Shown piece after piece: positions 1 through 8,814 of a DNA stretch of 64,000 nt. Source of the DNA: an uncultured Pelagibacteraceae bacterium. Lineage in GTDB: Bacteria > Pseudomonadota > Alphaproteobacteria > Pelagibacterales > Pelagibacteraceae. The first letter of the stretch is position 1; every line of letters starts with the position of its first letter. The notes beneath the pieces were generated by a model. The model was not told where the DNA came from. It ran no database searches and saw only the letters and a list, made by a program, of their open reading frames with translations. The DNA is taken from the NCBI GenBank assembly GCA_902611145.1, contig CACLYO010000004.1, positions 1 through 64,000 of the forward strand. Direction: 5' to 3'. Position numbers and translations under genes: made by a program.

Positions 1-215
1 AAAAAATAATAAAAATATTAGAAACGAAAATTAAACCAGCAGTAGCAAGAGATGGTGGTGATATAAAATTTGTAGCATTTAAAGAAGGTATTGTTACGGT
101 TCAATTACAAGGAAGTTGTTCAGGTTGTCCTAGTTCAACTATAACTTTAAAACGAGGGGTTGAAAATCTTTTGACCCATTACATTCCAGATGTTAAACAA
201 GTAGAAGCTATTTAA
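1..215 (+). CDS. NifU-like C-terminal domain (Nfu) Fe-S carrier, 3' end only
   Basis: Only the last 70 codons lie in the window; the frame begins at base 3 and stops with TAA at 213-215. The translated end reads [13 protein letters not shown], then the CSGCPSS motif and [10 protein letters not shown]. This is the Nfu/NifU C-terminal domain, whose CxxC binds a transient 4Fe-4S cluster for delivery to apoproteins. In alphaproteobacteria this gene often stands just upstream of the tsaB-fur-miaB cluster, which is the case here. The N-terminal Nfu domain lies outside the window. The family call is firm; the precise paralogue is not. Confidence 0.88.
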   Translation, partial: KIIKILETKIKPAVARDGGDIKFVAFKEGIVTVQLQGSCSGCPSSTITLKRGVENLLTHYIPDVKQVEAI

Positions 216-217
216 CT

Positions 218-1372
218 ATGCCAATTATCAAAATATTTAATAAAAAAAAAATAAATCTTTCAATATTAAAAAAAATTTTATTAGAAAAAGGATTTACCAT
301 TAAAAAGAAAAAAAATTTTTTTCATTTTGATAGTTTAAAGAGTTTATATTATACTTCGATTTTTAGTTTTATTATTATTTTATTTTCATTTTTTTTACCG
401 TTATCATTAAATTTTAAAAAAGATATTATGGTAGCAAGAACTACTATTGAAAATAACTCTAAACAGAATTTTCAAAAAGTTTTGGAAGGAAAAAAAATTG
501 TAAAAAATAAAAATGAAAAAATTGATGATGGCTTAGATTTAAAAAGTTTATTTGAAGATATTTTTTTATTTGAACAGGTTCCGACGGACACTGTAAGGTT
601 AAGTGCCTCTACAATTAAACAACTATTTAAAGAAACTAATTATAATTTGGATGAAGTAAGAAGGAAGGGCTTGGTAAAACCGATTAAGCTTTCATTATTA
701 CCAGGTGAAATGAAAAAAATTGAAAGTACTAAAAAAAAGAAAAATTTATTTATACAAATTGTTCTTCCTCTTATTATAGAAGAAAACAACAGAATTAAAT
801 TAGATAGAAAAAAATTATTTGCTATTTTAAATAGAAGCAATAATACAAATGCAGAAAAAAAATGGTTAAATTTAAAATTTAAGCAGTACGGCGTTTTAAA
901 AAAAGATTTATCAACTTTAAAAATTAGAATGGATGAAGTACCGATATCTTTAGCCATTGCTCAAGCAGCAAAAGAAACTGGATGGGGAACCTCTAGATTT
1001 GCAATAGAAGGTAATGCACTTTTTGGTCAATGGACTTGGTCTGGTGATGGAATTAAACCTGCAGGGATAAGTACTGATGAATCAACTCATAAGGTAATGA
1101 AATTTAAAGTTTTAAAAGCATCAGTAAGAGCTTATCAAAGAAATTTAAATACACATGGTAGCTACAGAAAGTTTAGATCAGTAAGAGCAGAAATGAGAGA
1201 CAATAATGAGGAATTAGATAGTTTAATTCTTGCAGATTATTTAGACAAGTATGCTGCTACTGGAAAAGAATACACTGTAATACTTAAAAAAATTATTGAA
1301 CAAAATGCTTTAAAAGACTTTGATAAGGTAAAATTATTACCTTCAAGTATTCAATTAAAAAATTTAATTTAA
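218..1372 (+). CDS. Bax-like glucosaminidase-domain peptidoglycan hydrolase
   Basis: The protein has 384 residues with a short cytoplasmic N-terminus, one hydrophobic segment at about residues 44-64, then a basic, probably periplasmic linker. The C-terminal third (about 220-375) is a glucosaminidase domain. It contains AQAAKETGWGTSRFA, with the catalytic glutamate expected in AAKETGWG, followed by NALFGQWTW and a YRKFRSV region. Bax and related proteins cut N-acetylglucosaminyl bonds in the cell wall. ATG follows the nfu stop by two bases, so the two genes are probably co-transcribed. The end overlaps the convergent deacetylase by 9 bases. The family is clear, the exact cell-wall role is inferred. 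Confidence 0.85.
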   Translation: MPIIKIFNKKKINLSILKKILLEKGFTIKKKKNFFHFDSLKSLYYTSIFSFIIILFSFFLPLSLNFKKDIMVARTTIENNSKQNFQKVLEGKKIVKNKNEKIDDGLDLKSLFEDIFLFEQVPTDTVRLSASTIKQLFKETNYNLDEVRRKGLVKPIKLSLLPGEMKKIESTKKKKNLFIQIVLPLIIEENNRIKLDRKKLFAILNRSNNTNAEKKWLNLKFKQYGVLKKDLSTLKIRMDEVPISLAIAQAAKETGWGTSRFAIEGNALFGQWTWSGDGIKPAGISTDESTHKVMKFKVLKASVRAYQRNLNTHGSYRKFRSVRAEMRDNNEELDSLILADYLDKYAATGKEYTVILKKIIEQNALKDFDKVKLLPSSIQLKNLI

Positions 1373-2422
1373 TTTAACTGAAAATTGTAATCCAAACCAT
1401 CTCCATCCTTCTTTATCATTTAAGGAACAATTAATTCTTCCCCTTCTAAATAAAAAATTTTCTCTAAAATTAACAAATAATTTATTATCAACGATTTTTA
1501 TATTGGATTTTTCCCATTTGTTTCCTTCATCAGAAAAACAATTTATTTTATTTAAATTTTTTTGATTTTTAAAGAATTCTACAACTAATTTGGGAGGGTT
1601 ATTATTAAGTATATATTTATCTTCTGGTGTAATACTTTTATATTGCAAAGGTAATAAATCTATTAAAAATGTGAACCTTTTTAAATCTCCATATTTTTCG
1701 TTAATTGGGAATCTTGGAAGTTCATAAATATTTTTATTTAAATCAATTACACCTGAGTGTTGTCCAAATCCGTATTTAAATTTTTTTTTAATATAGTTTA
1801 TTTGTTCTAAACTATACTCACCAAATGGATAAGAAAAAAATATAGGATTATATCCAAGTTCTTTTTCAAATATTTCTATTGATTTATTTATATCCTTTTT
1901 AAAATTTTCAAAAGTTAAATTTAACAAATAATCATGACTATGAGAGTGGTTTCCAATAAAAGCAAATTTTTCTTTTTCAATTTCTTTAATTTGTTCCCAT
2001 GACATATATCCATTTTTACCCACAGGTTCAGTTGAAACAAATAATATAAATGGAATTTTGTTTTCTTTTAAATAAGGCCAAGCGTGATTATAAAAAGAGC
2101 TAAATGCATCATCAATAGTAATTAAAACTTTCTTTTTGGTTTTTGGATTGTTAAAATTTAAATCAAAATCTTTTGGATTTTCAAAACTATATTTTTTATC
2201 TTTTATAATATTGATTTGTTTTTTAAATATATCCATTTTTATATTTGTAGAAGGATATTTATCTTCATTAAATCTATGATACATTAATGAAATAGTTCCT
2301 AAATCATCAGAATAATATTTACTATCATTTTGCTCTGCATTAGAATTGTTAGAAAAAAATACTAATATTATGAATAGTTTAGTTATTGATGCCACAAGTA
2401 CTAAAATTTTTTTAGTGATCAT
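1364..2422 (-). CDS. Secreted polysaccharide deacetylase (NodB-like, CE4)
   Basis: 352 residues. A signal peptide covers about 1-29 (hydrophobic run ending at SNNSNAEQ). The NodB domain (about 45-235) shows the metal-binding variant LITIDDAFSS (usual TFDDG), the HSHSH motif in IGNHSHSHDYL, and YPFGEYS. Such enzymes remove N-acetyl groups from envelope or extracellular glycans. About 110 C-terminal residues form a second domain that I do not recognise. Its 5' end overlaps the divergent tsaB start by 53 bases; a GTG at codon 10 would still leave a signal peptide and a smaller overlap. Substrate unknown. Confidence 0.82.
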   Translation of the reverse strand: MITKKILVLVASITKLFIILVFFSNNSNAEQNDSKYYSDDLGTISLMYHRFNEDKYPSTNIKMDIFKKQINIIKDKKYSFENPKDFDLNFNNPKTKKKVLITIDDAFSSFYNHAWPYLKENKIPFILFVSTEPVGKNGYMSWEQIKEIEKEKFAFIGNHSHSHDYLLNLTFENFKKDINKSIEIFEKELGYNPIFFSYPFGEYSLEQINYIKKKFKYGFGQHSGVIDLNKNIYELPRFPINEKYGDLKRFTFLIDLLPLQYKSITPEDKYILNNNPPKLVVEFFKNQKNLNKINCFSDEGNKWEKSNIKIVDNKLFVNFRENFLFRRGRINCSLNDKEGWRWFGLQFSVKLN

Positions 2423-2798
2423 AAATAGTAAAAATATTTATACTAGTACACACGAAAATAGTAAAAGTAATTATGATAAATTAATCATATTCATTAATGA
2501 TTTTCTAAAAAATAATGAAATTTCAATTAATAAAATTGACCAAATATATGTAAATAGAGGACCAGGAAGTTTTGCAGGTATTAGAAATTCACTATCAATA
2601 GTTAAAGGTATTCATTTAAGTAAAAATATTGATTATTTTTGTTTTAGTTATTTTGATTTTTTAGACAAAAAACCTAAAAATATTAAATATTTATTGAAAA
2701 AAAATACAATTAAAACGCCAAAATGGATTGATATACCAAGTTTATGTAATAAATATAAAATTAAAAAAAATTTGATAAAACCACTTTATGTAAGTTAA
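2370..2798 (+). CDS. tsaB: TsaB, shortened t6A-biosynthesis subunit
   Basis: TsaB pairs with TsaD to make threonylcarbamoyl-adenosine-37 in tRNAs reading ANN codons. The start is placed at the ATG at 2370, giving MNSLVIDAT, the first strand of the actin-like fold; an in-frame ATG at 2346 would add eight unconserved residues. The family motif NRGPGSFAGIRNSLSIVKG is at about 65-85. The protein has only 142 residues, whereas TsaB is usually 210-230. The N-terminal lobe and the C-terminal KPLYVS tail (family ending PLYLR) are both kept, so the missing part is internal, in the C-terminal subdomain. rimI, often next, is absent and fur follows after 8 bases. Confidence 0.8.
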   Translation: MNSLVIDATSTKIFLVIINSKNIYTSTHENSKSNYDKLIIFINDFLKNNEISINKIDQIYVNRGPGSFAGIRNSLSIVKGIHLSKNIDYFCFSYFDFLDKKPKNIKYLLKKNTIKTPKWIDIPSLCNKYKIKKNLIKPLYVS

Positions 2799-2806
2799 AA
2801 TATATT

Positions 2807-3214
2807 ATGACAGATATAGAACAAAAATGTATTTCAAAAGGAGTAAAACTTACTGGACAGAGAAAAATAATAGCACGTGTTATGTCTGAAGCAGAAGATC
2901 ATCCAGATGTGGATGAATTATATAATAGAGTAACAAAAATAGATTCAAAAATAAGTATTGCAACAGTTTATAGAACTGTAAAACTTTTTGAGGAAGCGGG
3001 AATTTTAGCTAAACATGATTTTAAAGGTGGTAAAGCTAGATATGAAGAGATAAGCGAAAGTCATCATGATCATTTAATTGATGTTAAGACTGGTGAAATA
3101 ATTGAATTTGTAGATGATGAAATTGAAAAACTACAAAAAAAAGTTGCAGAAAAATATGGCTATGATTTAGTTGATCATAAACTTGAACTTTATGGAATTA
3201 AAAAAAAAACTTAA
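2807..3214 (+). CDS. fur: Fur family metalloregulator (alphaproteobacterial Fur/Mur type)
   Basis: 135 residues: a winged-helix DNA-binding half (KLTGQRKIIARVMSEAEDH, ISIATVYRTVKLFEEAG) followed by the dimerisation half with HHDHLIDVKTGEIIEF. The CxxC zinc site found after HHDHL in Escherichia coli Fur is replaced by DVKTG. That is the pattern of the alphaproteobacterial Fur/Mur group, where the protein often answers to manganese while Irr handles iron. A second Fur-family gene in this window (18158) is an Irr. The miaB start follows the stop by 3 bases. Fur versus Mur function cannot be decided from sequence alone. Confidence 0.88.
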   Translation: MTDIEQKCISKGVKLTGQRKIIARVMSEAEDHPDVDELYNRVTKIDSKISIATVYRTVKLFEEAGILAKHDFKGGKARYEEISESHHDHLIDVKTGEIIEFVDDEIEKLQKKVAEKYGYDLVDHKLELYGIKKKT

Positions 3215-3217
3215 TTA

Positions 3218-4558
3218 ATGTCAAAAAAAGTCTTTATCAAAACTTTTGGTTGTCAAATGAATGAGTACGATTCAAATCGTATCATCGATGTAGTTAAAAA
3301 AATTGGATTTGAAAAAACAAATGTAATTGAGGATAGTAATTGTTTTATTTTAAATACATGTCACATTAGAGATAAAGCTAAAGAAAAAGTCTATCATGAA
3401 ATTGGAAGGTTAAAGAAGAGATTTAAAGAAAAAAGAAAACCTATTGTGATAGTTGCAGGTTGTGTTGCGCAAGCTGAAAATAAAGAAATGCTGAATAGAG
3501 AACCCTACATTGATCTTGTTATTGGACCTCAATCATATCATAAAATAAATAACACAATTTTAAATTTTATAGAAAACAAATCAAGAAATGAAATTACAGA
3601 TTTTGACTCAATATCTAAGTTTGATTATTTAAGTAAGATTAAAAATAAAAAAAGTAAAGTGTCATCTTTTTTAACTATCCAAGAAGGTTGCGATAAGTTC
3701 TGTCATTTTTGTGTTGTTCCATATACGAGAGGACCAGAATATTCTAGGCCATTTTATCAAATATTAGAGGAAGCAGAAATTTTAGTAAAAAAAGGTGCAA
3801 AAGAAATTATTTTGTTAGGTCAAAATGTAAATGCTTATTCATATTTTGATAAAAATAAAGAATTTAGATTGTCTAATTTAATTATGTCTTTAGAAAAAAT
3901 TAGTGGATTAGATAGAATACGATATACCACTTCTCATCCAAGAGATATGACAGATGATTTAATTGAATGTTATTCAAAATCAAAAAAATTAATGCCATTT
4001 GTACATTTACCAATTCAGTCTGGCTCAAACAAAATTCTTAAATTAATGAATAGAAAACATAGAGTAGAAGATTATATTTTAGTTTATGAAAAGCTAAAAA
4101 AAATAAATTCGAATATAGAATTTTCTAGCGATTTTATTGTTGGTTATCCTGGAGAAAACGATGATGATTTTAAAGATACTTTTGAATTAATAAAAAAAAT
4201 TAAATTTGTAAATTCTTATTCTTTTATTTTTAGCCCTAGGCCAGGAACAACAGCTGCAAATTTGAAAATGATAGATGAAAAAGTTCTTAAACAAAGATTG
4301 AAGATAATCCAAGAAAGATTATTCCAGTACCAAATAGAAAAAAATAAAAGTTTAGAAGGTAAATATATAGATGTTTTAGTTGAGAATGAAATTAATGACC
4401 AAAATAAATTATTTGCTAGAAATGATTATATGACTTCAGTAATATTTGATGGAAGTAAAAATTTAATTGGAAAAGTAGTTTCAGTTAAGATAAAAAATAG
4501 TAATCAAAATAGCTTATTTGGAGAAATTGATTTGAACAATAAATTTATAGCAGCGTAA
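3218..4558 (+). CDS. miaB: tRNA 2-methylthio-N6-isopentenyladenosine-37 synthase
   Basis: Radical-SAM methylthiotransferase that adds the 2-methylthio group to i6A-37 of tRNAs reading UNN codons. The N-terminal UPF0004 domain carries three cluster cysteines (FGCQMNEYDS at Cys12, LNTCHIRDKA, AGCVAQAE). The radical-SAM triad CDKFCHFC lies near residue 160, followed by VVPYTRGPE. HLPIQSGS and a C-terminal TRAM domain complete the family layout. At 446 residues the length is normal. It lies in a tight cluster, with phoH two bases downstream. Confidence 0.96.
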   Translation: MSKKVFIKTFGCQMNEYDSNRIIDVVKKIGFEKTNVIEDSNCFILNTCHIRDKAKEKVYHEIGRLKKRFKEKRKPIVIVAGCVAQAENKEMLNREPYIDLVIGPQSYHKINNTILNFIENKSRNEITDFDSISKFDYLSKIKNKKSKVSSFLTIQEGCDKFCHFCVVPYTRGPEYSRPFYQILEEAEILVKKGAKEIILLGQNVNAYSYFDKNKEFRLSNLIMSLEKISGLDRIRYTTSHPRDMTDDLIECYSKSKKLMPFVHLPIQSGSNKILKLMNRKHRVEDYILVYEKLKKINSNIEFSSDFIVGYPGENDDDFKDTFELIKKIKFVNSYSFIFSPRPGTTAANLKMIDEKVLKQRLKIIQERLFQYQIEKNKSLEGKYIDVLVENEINDQNKLFARNDYMTSVIFDGSKNLIGKVVSVKIKNSNQNSLFGEIDLNNKFIAA

Positions 4559-4560
4559 AC

Positions 4561-5562
4561 TTGAATAGAATTCAAAGTAAAATTAATACTAATTTAAAAT
4601 TTGTATATTCGGACAATAACACTCTAAGTGTAATATTTCAAAATAATGATTTACTAATGGGAGTTCTTGGTGAATTTAATAAGAATCTTAAAGAGCTAGA
4701 AAAATTAACTGACACAAACTTATATTTTAGAGGAAATTCTATTATTATTAAAAGTTTACCTAAAAAAAATGAAATTGTTAAAAATGCAATTCAGTTTTTA
4801 TCTGATCAATTTATAAACAATGGATCTATAGAAAAAAAAGATATAATCTCATCCATAAATAAATTTATGATTGATGAAAATAATAGTTACAGTAAGAATA
4901 TTGAGTATATAATAAAAACTCCAAAAAAATCTGTAATTCCAAGGTCAGAAAAACAAAAAAACTATGTAAGAGCCTTAAAAGAAAGTGAAATTATTATTTC
5001 TACGGGTCCGGCTGGAACTGGAAAAACTTTTTTAGCAGTAGCCGTTGCATTAACTATGCTTTTAGAAAAAAAAATTGAAAGAATAATATTATCGAGACCT
5101 GCTGTTGAAGCTGGTGAAAGACTTGGCTTTTTGCCTGGTGACATGAGAGAAAAGGTAGATCCATATTTAAGACCTTTATACGATTCTTTATATGATTTAT
5201 TGGATTATGAAAAAATACAAAAAAAAATTGAAATTGGAGATATAGAAATTGCCCCGCTAGCATTTATGAGAGGTAGAACTTTAAAAAATTCATTTGCCAT
5301 TTTAGATGAAGCACAAAATGCAACGGATACTCAAATAAAAATGTTTTTAACAAGAATAGGAGAAAATTCAAAAATAGTAGTTAATGGAGATCCATCACAA
5401 ATAGATTTACCTAACAAATCTTTATCTGGTCTTAATAGATCAAAAAAATTATTAGGCCACTTAAAAGAAATTTCAGTTGTTGATTTTGATCATTCTGACG
5501 TAGTCAGACATCCTTTGGTTTCCAAGATAGTAAAGGCTTATTCAGATCAAAAAAATGATTAA
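4561..5562 (+). CDS. phoH: PhoH-like ATPase
   Basis: 333 residues, starting at TTG two bases after the miaB stop; no ATG lies near the expected start. The PhoH ATPase core begins around residue 120 (RSEKQKNYVRAL). It has the Walker A motif STGPAGTGKTFLAV, the family block SRPAVEAGERLGFLPGDM, and the Walker B-like AILDEAQNAT. PhoH-like proteins are predicted RNA-associated ATPases, and the tie to YbeY (8-base overlap here) points to rRNA or RNA processing. The biochemical role of this family remains unsettled. Confidence 0.93.
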   Translation: MNRIQSKINTNLKFVYSDNNTLSVIFQNNDLLMGVLGEFNKNLKELEKLTDTNLYFRGNSIIIKSLPKKNEIVKNAIQFLSDQFINNGSIEKKDIISSINKFMIDENNSYSKNIEYIIKTPKKSVIPRSEKQKNYVRALKESEIIISTGPAGTGKTFLAVAVALTMLLEKKIERIILSRPAVEAGERLGFLPGDMREKVDPYLRPLYDSLYDLLDYEKIQKKIEIGDIEIAPLAFMRGRTLKNSFAILDEAQNATDTQIKMFLTRIGENSKIVVNGDPSQIDLPNKSLSGLNRSKKLLGHLKEISVVDFDHSDVVRHPLVSKIVKAYSDQKND

Positions 5563-6010
5563 TGCTGAAATTGTAATTGATTCCGTTAATTGGAAAAAAA
5601 AATTAAAAAATACTAATTTATTTTTTAATAAAATTTTAAAAAGCTTCCCAAAAAAATACCATTTTAAAGGAAAAAATGTAATTTTAACAGTTTTGCTTTC
5701 AAACAATAAAAAAATAAAACAACTAAATAAAAAATTTAGAAAAAAAAATAAACCAACTGATATTTTATCTTTTCCCTTTGGAAAAAAAATTTCAAAAAGT
5801 ATAGTATATTTAGGTGATATTATTATAAGTTATGATTTTATAAACAAACCAAACTCATTAAATATTTTTCAATTTAAAGACAAATTAGCTAAAATTTTTA
5901 TACATGGATTTCTTCATCTAGTAGGATTTGATCACATAAAAACTTCAGAATTTAAAAAAATGAACAAAGAAGAATTAAAAATTTATAATTTGGTTAAAAA
6001 AAAATTTTGA
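5555..6010 (+). CDS. ybeY: Endoribonuclease YbeY
   Basis: 151 residues with the zinc signature HGFLHLVGFDH (HxxxHxxxxxH) near the C-terminus, preceded by NKPTDILSFPFG and YLGDIIIS, which are typical of YbeY. The enzyme is needed for 16S rRNA 3'-end maturation and ribosome quality control. It overlaps phoH by 8 bases, and its TGA stop overlaps the TTG start of lnt by 3 bases. The corC/hlyC gene that often separates ybeY from lnt is missing. Confidence 0.93.
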   Translation: MINAEIVIDSVNWKKKLKNTNLFFNKILKSFPKKYHFKGKNVILTVLLSNNKKIKQLNKKFRKKNKPTDILSFPFGKKISKSIVYLGDIIISYDFINKPNSLNIFQFKDKLAKIFIHGFLHLVGFDHIKTSEFKKMNKEELKIYNLVKKKF

Positions 6011-7560
6011 ACAATTTACTTAAAAATAAATATTTTAGTTATATATATATTGCTGGACTGGGAGGCATAACCTCATTTAGCTTGCCTCCTTACAATTATT
6101 TTATAATTAATTTTTTTACTTTATCTTTATTTTATTTATTTATAATAAATTATAAAAATCATTTAAAAAAAAAAATCGATTATTTTAAATACGGATGGAT
6201 TTTTGGATTTGGTTATTTTGTTTTAAGTCTTTACTGGATTGTTATATCTTTAACTTTTGATCAAAATTTTAATTTTTTAATTCCTATAGCATTATTCTTA
6301 ATACCAAGTTTTGTTGCTATATTTTATGGATTACCTTTGTATTTTTTTTCTTACTTTAAGAATTTCAATAATATAGCTTTGGTATTAATTTTTTCTGTTC
6401 TTTTCAGCTTTTTTGAATTTATTAGAGGCAGTATATTGACTGGATTTCCATGGAATCTGTTTGCATTTTCTTTTTCAAAAAATTTGAGTTTTATACAAAT
6501 CTTATCTTTAATTGGAACATATAGTTTTAATTTAATATGTATAAGTTTTTTTCTTGTTCCAGCTGTATTTATTTTAAGAAAATCTAAATATGATATTTTT
6601 TTTTGTATAATTTTTATTTTTTTTATTATTGGTATTATATTTTTTGGAGAAAAAAGATTAAATTCAGAACATGATAAATTGACCAAAGATAAAAAATATT
6701 TAATAAAGGTGATTTCATCAAAAATTAGTATTAATAGATTTTATAATAATGATAATGAATATGAGATATTAAATGATTTAATAGATTTAAGTAAACCAGA
6801 TAAGTCGATTCCAACAATTTTTATTTGGCCAGAGGGAATGTTAACATCAACCAATTTAAAAGATATACATTATTATAAAGATCTTTTTCAATTAAATTTT
6901 AGCAATAAACATCTGATTATTTTAGGTATAAATGATATAAAAAAAGATAGTAATTTAAAAATTTATAATTCATTAGCTATTGTCGATAATAATCTTAACG
7001 TACTAAATTATTATCAAAAAAATAATCTCGTTCCATTTGGTGAATTTCTACCAATGGAGAATTTTTTAAGAAAAATTGGATTAAAAACTATTACTAACAA
7101 CTATCAATCTTTTTCAAGAGGAAAAGAGAGAAAAGTTATAAGTATAAAAAATCAAAACTTTGATTTGAGCTTTTTACCTTTAATTTGTTATGAAATTATT
7201 TATTCAGGTAAACTAAAAAAAACAGATAATTTTGATTTTATAATTAATATTTCAGAGGATGGTTGGTTCGGGAACTCTATTGGCCCAAACCAGCATTTTG
7301 CCCATTCTATTTTTAGAGCTGTAGAAGAAGGTAAAAATATAATTAGATCCACAAACAATGGAATTTCTGCTTTTATTGGTCCAAAGGGTAATATTATTGA
7401 CAAAACTGAGTCAACTCAGAGTGGTGTTTTAGAAATTAGAAACTTTAAGAACAATAAAGAAACTTTTTTTTCAAAAAATGGGAACAATATATTCTTTTAT
7501 TTTTTATTATTTTATATTACTTTGATTTTTTTTTTAAAAATAAATAGGGAGATTAAATGA
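6007..7560 (+). CDS. lnt: Apolipoprotein N-acyltransferase
   Basis: 517 residues, starting at TTG inside the ybeY stop. The N-terminal half (to about 215) has six or so membrane segments. The periplasmic nitrilase-fold half carries the catalytic triad in IWPEGML (Glu), [10 protein letters not shown] (conserved loop after the Lys strand) and PLICYEII (Cys). One last membrane helix ends the protein. Lnt adds the third acyl chain to outer-membrane lipoproteins, such as the LptM-like one encoded at 31949. Its stop overlaps the metK start (ATGA). Confidence 0.94.
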   Translation: MNNLLKNKYFSYIYIAGLGGITSFSLPPYNYFIINFFTLSLFYLFIINYKNHLKKKIDYFKYGWIFGFGYFVLSLYWIVISLTFDQNFNFLIPIALFLIPSFVAIFYGLPLYFFSYFKNFNNIALVLIFSVLFSFFEFIRGSILTGFPWNLFAFSFSKNLSFIQILSLIGTYSFNLICISFFLVPAVFILRKSKYDIFFCIIFIFFIIGIIFFGEKRLNSEHDKLTKDKKYLIKVISSKISINRFYNNDNEYEILNDLIDLSKPDKSIPTIFIWPEGMLTSTNLKDIHYYKDLFQLNFSNKHLIILGINDIKKDSNLKIYNSLAIVDNNLNVLNYYQKNNLVPFGEFLPMENFLRKIGLKTITNNYQSFSRGKERKVISIKNQNFDLSFLPLICYEIIYSGKLKKTDNFDFIINISEDGWFGNSIGPNQHFAHSIFRAVEEGKNIIRSTNNGISAFIGPKGNIIDKTESTQSGVLEIRNFKNNKETFFSKNGNNIFFYFLLFYITLIFFLKINREIK

Positions 7561-8720
7561 AAAAAGATTATTTGTTTACAAGTGAATCAGTTTCAGAAGG
7601 CCATCCAGATAAAGTATGTGATAGAATTTCAGATATGGTAGTTGATACTTATTTAGGTTTAGAACCTCAATCAAGAGTAGCCTGTGAAACTTTAACAACT
7701 ACAAACAAGGTTGTATTGGCAGGTGAAACTAGAGGACCTGAAATTAAGAAAGATGAATTAATATCAAAAGTTAGAGATTGTATTAAAGATATTGGTTATG
7801 ATCAGGAGGGCTTTACTTACAAGGAAGCAACTAAAATTGAATGTCATTTACACTCTCAATCAGCTGATATAGCAATGGGAGTTGACTCCTCAGGAAACAA
7901 AGATGAAGGTGCTGGGGATCAGGGAATAATGTTTGGTTATGCATGTAATGAGACTAATGTACTTATGCCAGCTCCTATTCATTTCTCACATAGAATTTTA
8001 AGATTAATGGCTGAAGATAGAAAATCTGGAAAGCTCAAAGGAATAGAACCAGACTCTAAAAGTCAAATTACTATAGAGTACAAGGATGGCGTACCAAAAG
8101 CTGTAAAATCAGTAGTGATTTCTACACAACATTCCAAAGATGTTAACCTAGCTCAAGTAAAAGAACTTTGTATGCCATATATTGAAAGATCTATACCAAA
8201 AAATTTATTAGGAAATCTTGATGAAAAAGAAATATATATTAATCCAACGGGAAATTTTGTAATTGGCGGACCGGATGGAGATAGTGGATTAACTGGAAGA
8301 AAAATAATTGTTGATACATATGGTGGTGCTGCACCTCATGGTGGTGGTGCATTTTCTGGAAAAGATCCAACTAAAGTTGATAGATCAGCAGCTTATGCAT
8401 CACGATATTTGGCTAAAAATATTGTAGCATCAAAAATTGCTGACAAATGCTTAATACAATTAGCTTATGCAATTGGTGTATCCAAACCATTATCTATCTA
8501 TGTTGATTTATTTTCTAATGATGAGGAAAAAAATAAACATGTAGAAAAATTGATTAATGAAAACTTCGATTTAAGTCCTAGAGGCATAAGAGAAATGCTT
8601 GGTTTAAATAAACCTATTTATGAAAAGTCAGCTGCTTACGGTCATTTTGGTAGAGACCCAGAGTCAAATGGTGCATTTTCATGGGAAAATACTGATAAAG
8701 CTTCAGTATTTAATAAGTAA
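7557..8720 (+). CDS. metK: S-adenosylmethionine synthetase
   Basis: 387 residues, full length. It shows the N-terminal [18 protein letters not shown], the hexapeptide-like [12 protein letters not shown], and the phosphate-binding [18 protein letters not shown]. The enzyme makes S-adenosylmethionine from methionine and ATP, the methyl and radical donor used by MiaB and UbiE in this window. It is translationally coupled to lnt by an ATGA overlap. There is no leader and hence no SAM riboswitch in front of it. A strong terminator follows at 8777. Confidence 0.98.
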   Translation: MKKDYLFTSESVSEGHPDKVCDRISDMVVDTYLGLEPQSRVACETLTTTNKVVLAGETRGPEIKKDELISKVRDCIKDIGYDQEGFTYKEATKIECHLHSQSADIAMGVDSSGNKDEGAGDQGIMFGYACNETNVLMPAPIHFSHRILRLMAEDRKSGKLKGIEPDSKSQITIEYKDGVPKAVKSVVISTQHSKDVNLAQVKELCMPYIERSIPKNLLGNLDEKEIYINPTGNFVIGGPDGDSGLTGRKIIVDTYGGAAPHGGGAFSGKDPTKVDRSAAYASRYLAKNIVASKIADKCLIQLAYAIGVSKPLSIYVDLFSNDEEKNKHVEKLINENFDLSPRGIREMLGLNKPIYEKSAAYGHFGRDPESNGAFSWENTDKASVFNK

Positions 8721-8776
8721 ATAAAGTTGAAAATATAAAAAAAATACATATATTCACCTTACATTATTGAAATTTC

Positions 8777-8803
8777 AAAATGGGCTTCGGCCCATTTTTT
8801 TTT
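8777..8803 (+). terminator. Intrinsic terminator after metK (UUCG tetraloop)
   Basis: A perfect hairpin AAAATGGGC-TTCG-GCCCATTTT followed by more T residues. The loop is the extra-stable C(UUCG)G tetraloop. It lies 57 bases after the metK stop and 12 bases before the nusA start chosen here, so it separates the two transcription units. It is one of very few convincing intrinsic terminators in the window. Confidence 0.9.
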
Positions 8804-8814
8804 GGAAAGAACAA

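Noticed and set aside
7500-7557. SAM riboswitch controlling metK
   Set aside because: metK overlaps lnt by four bases, so there is no leader in which a riboswitch could fold.
8767-8814. Longer nusA start at 8767
   Set aside because: The extension would be translated through the metK terminator hairpin and is not NusA-like; the ATG at 8815 has a ribosome site and a normal N-terminus.
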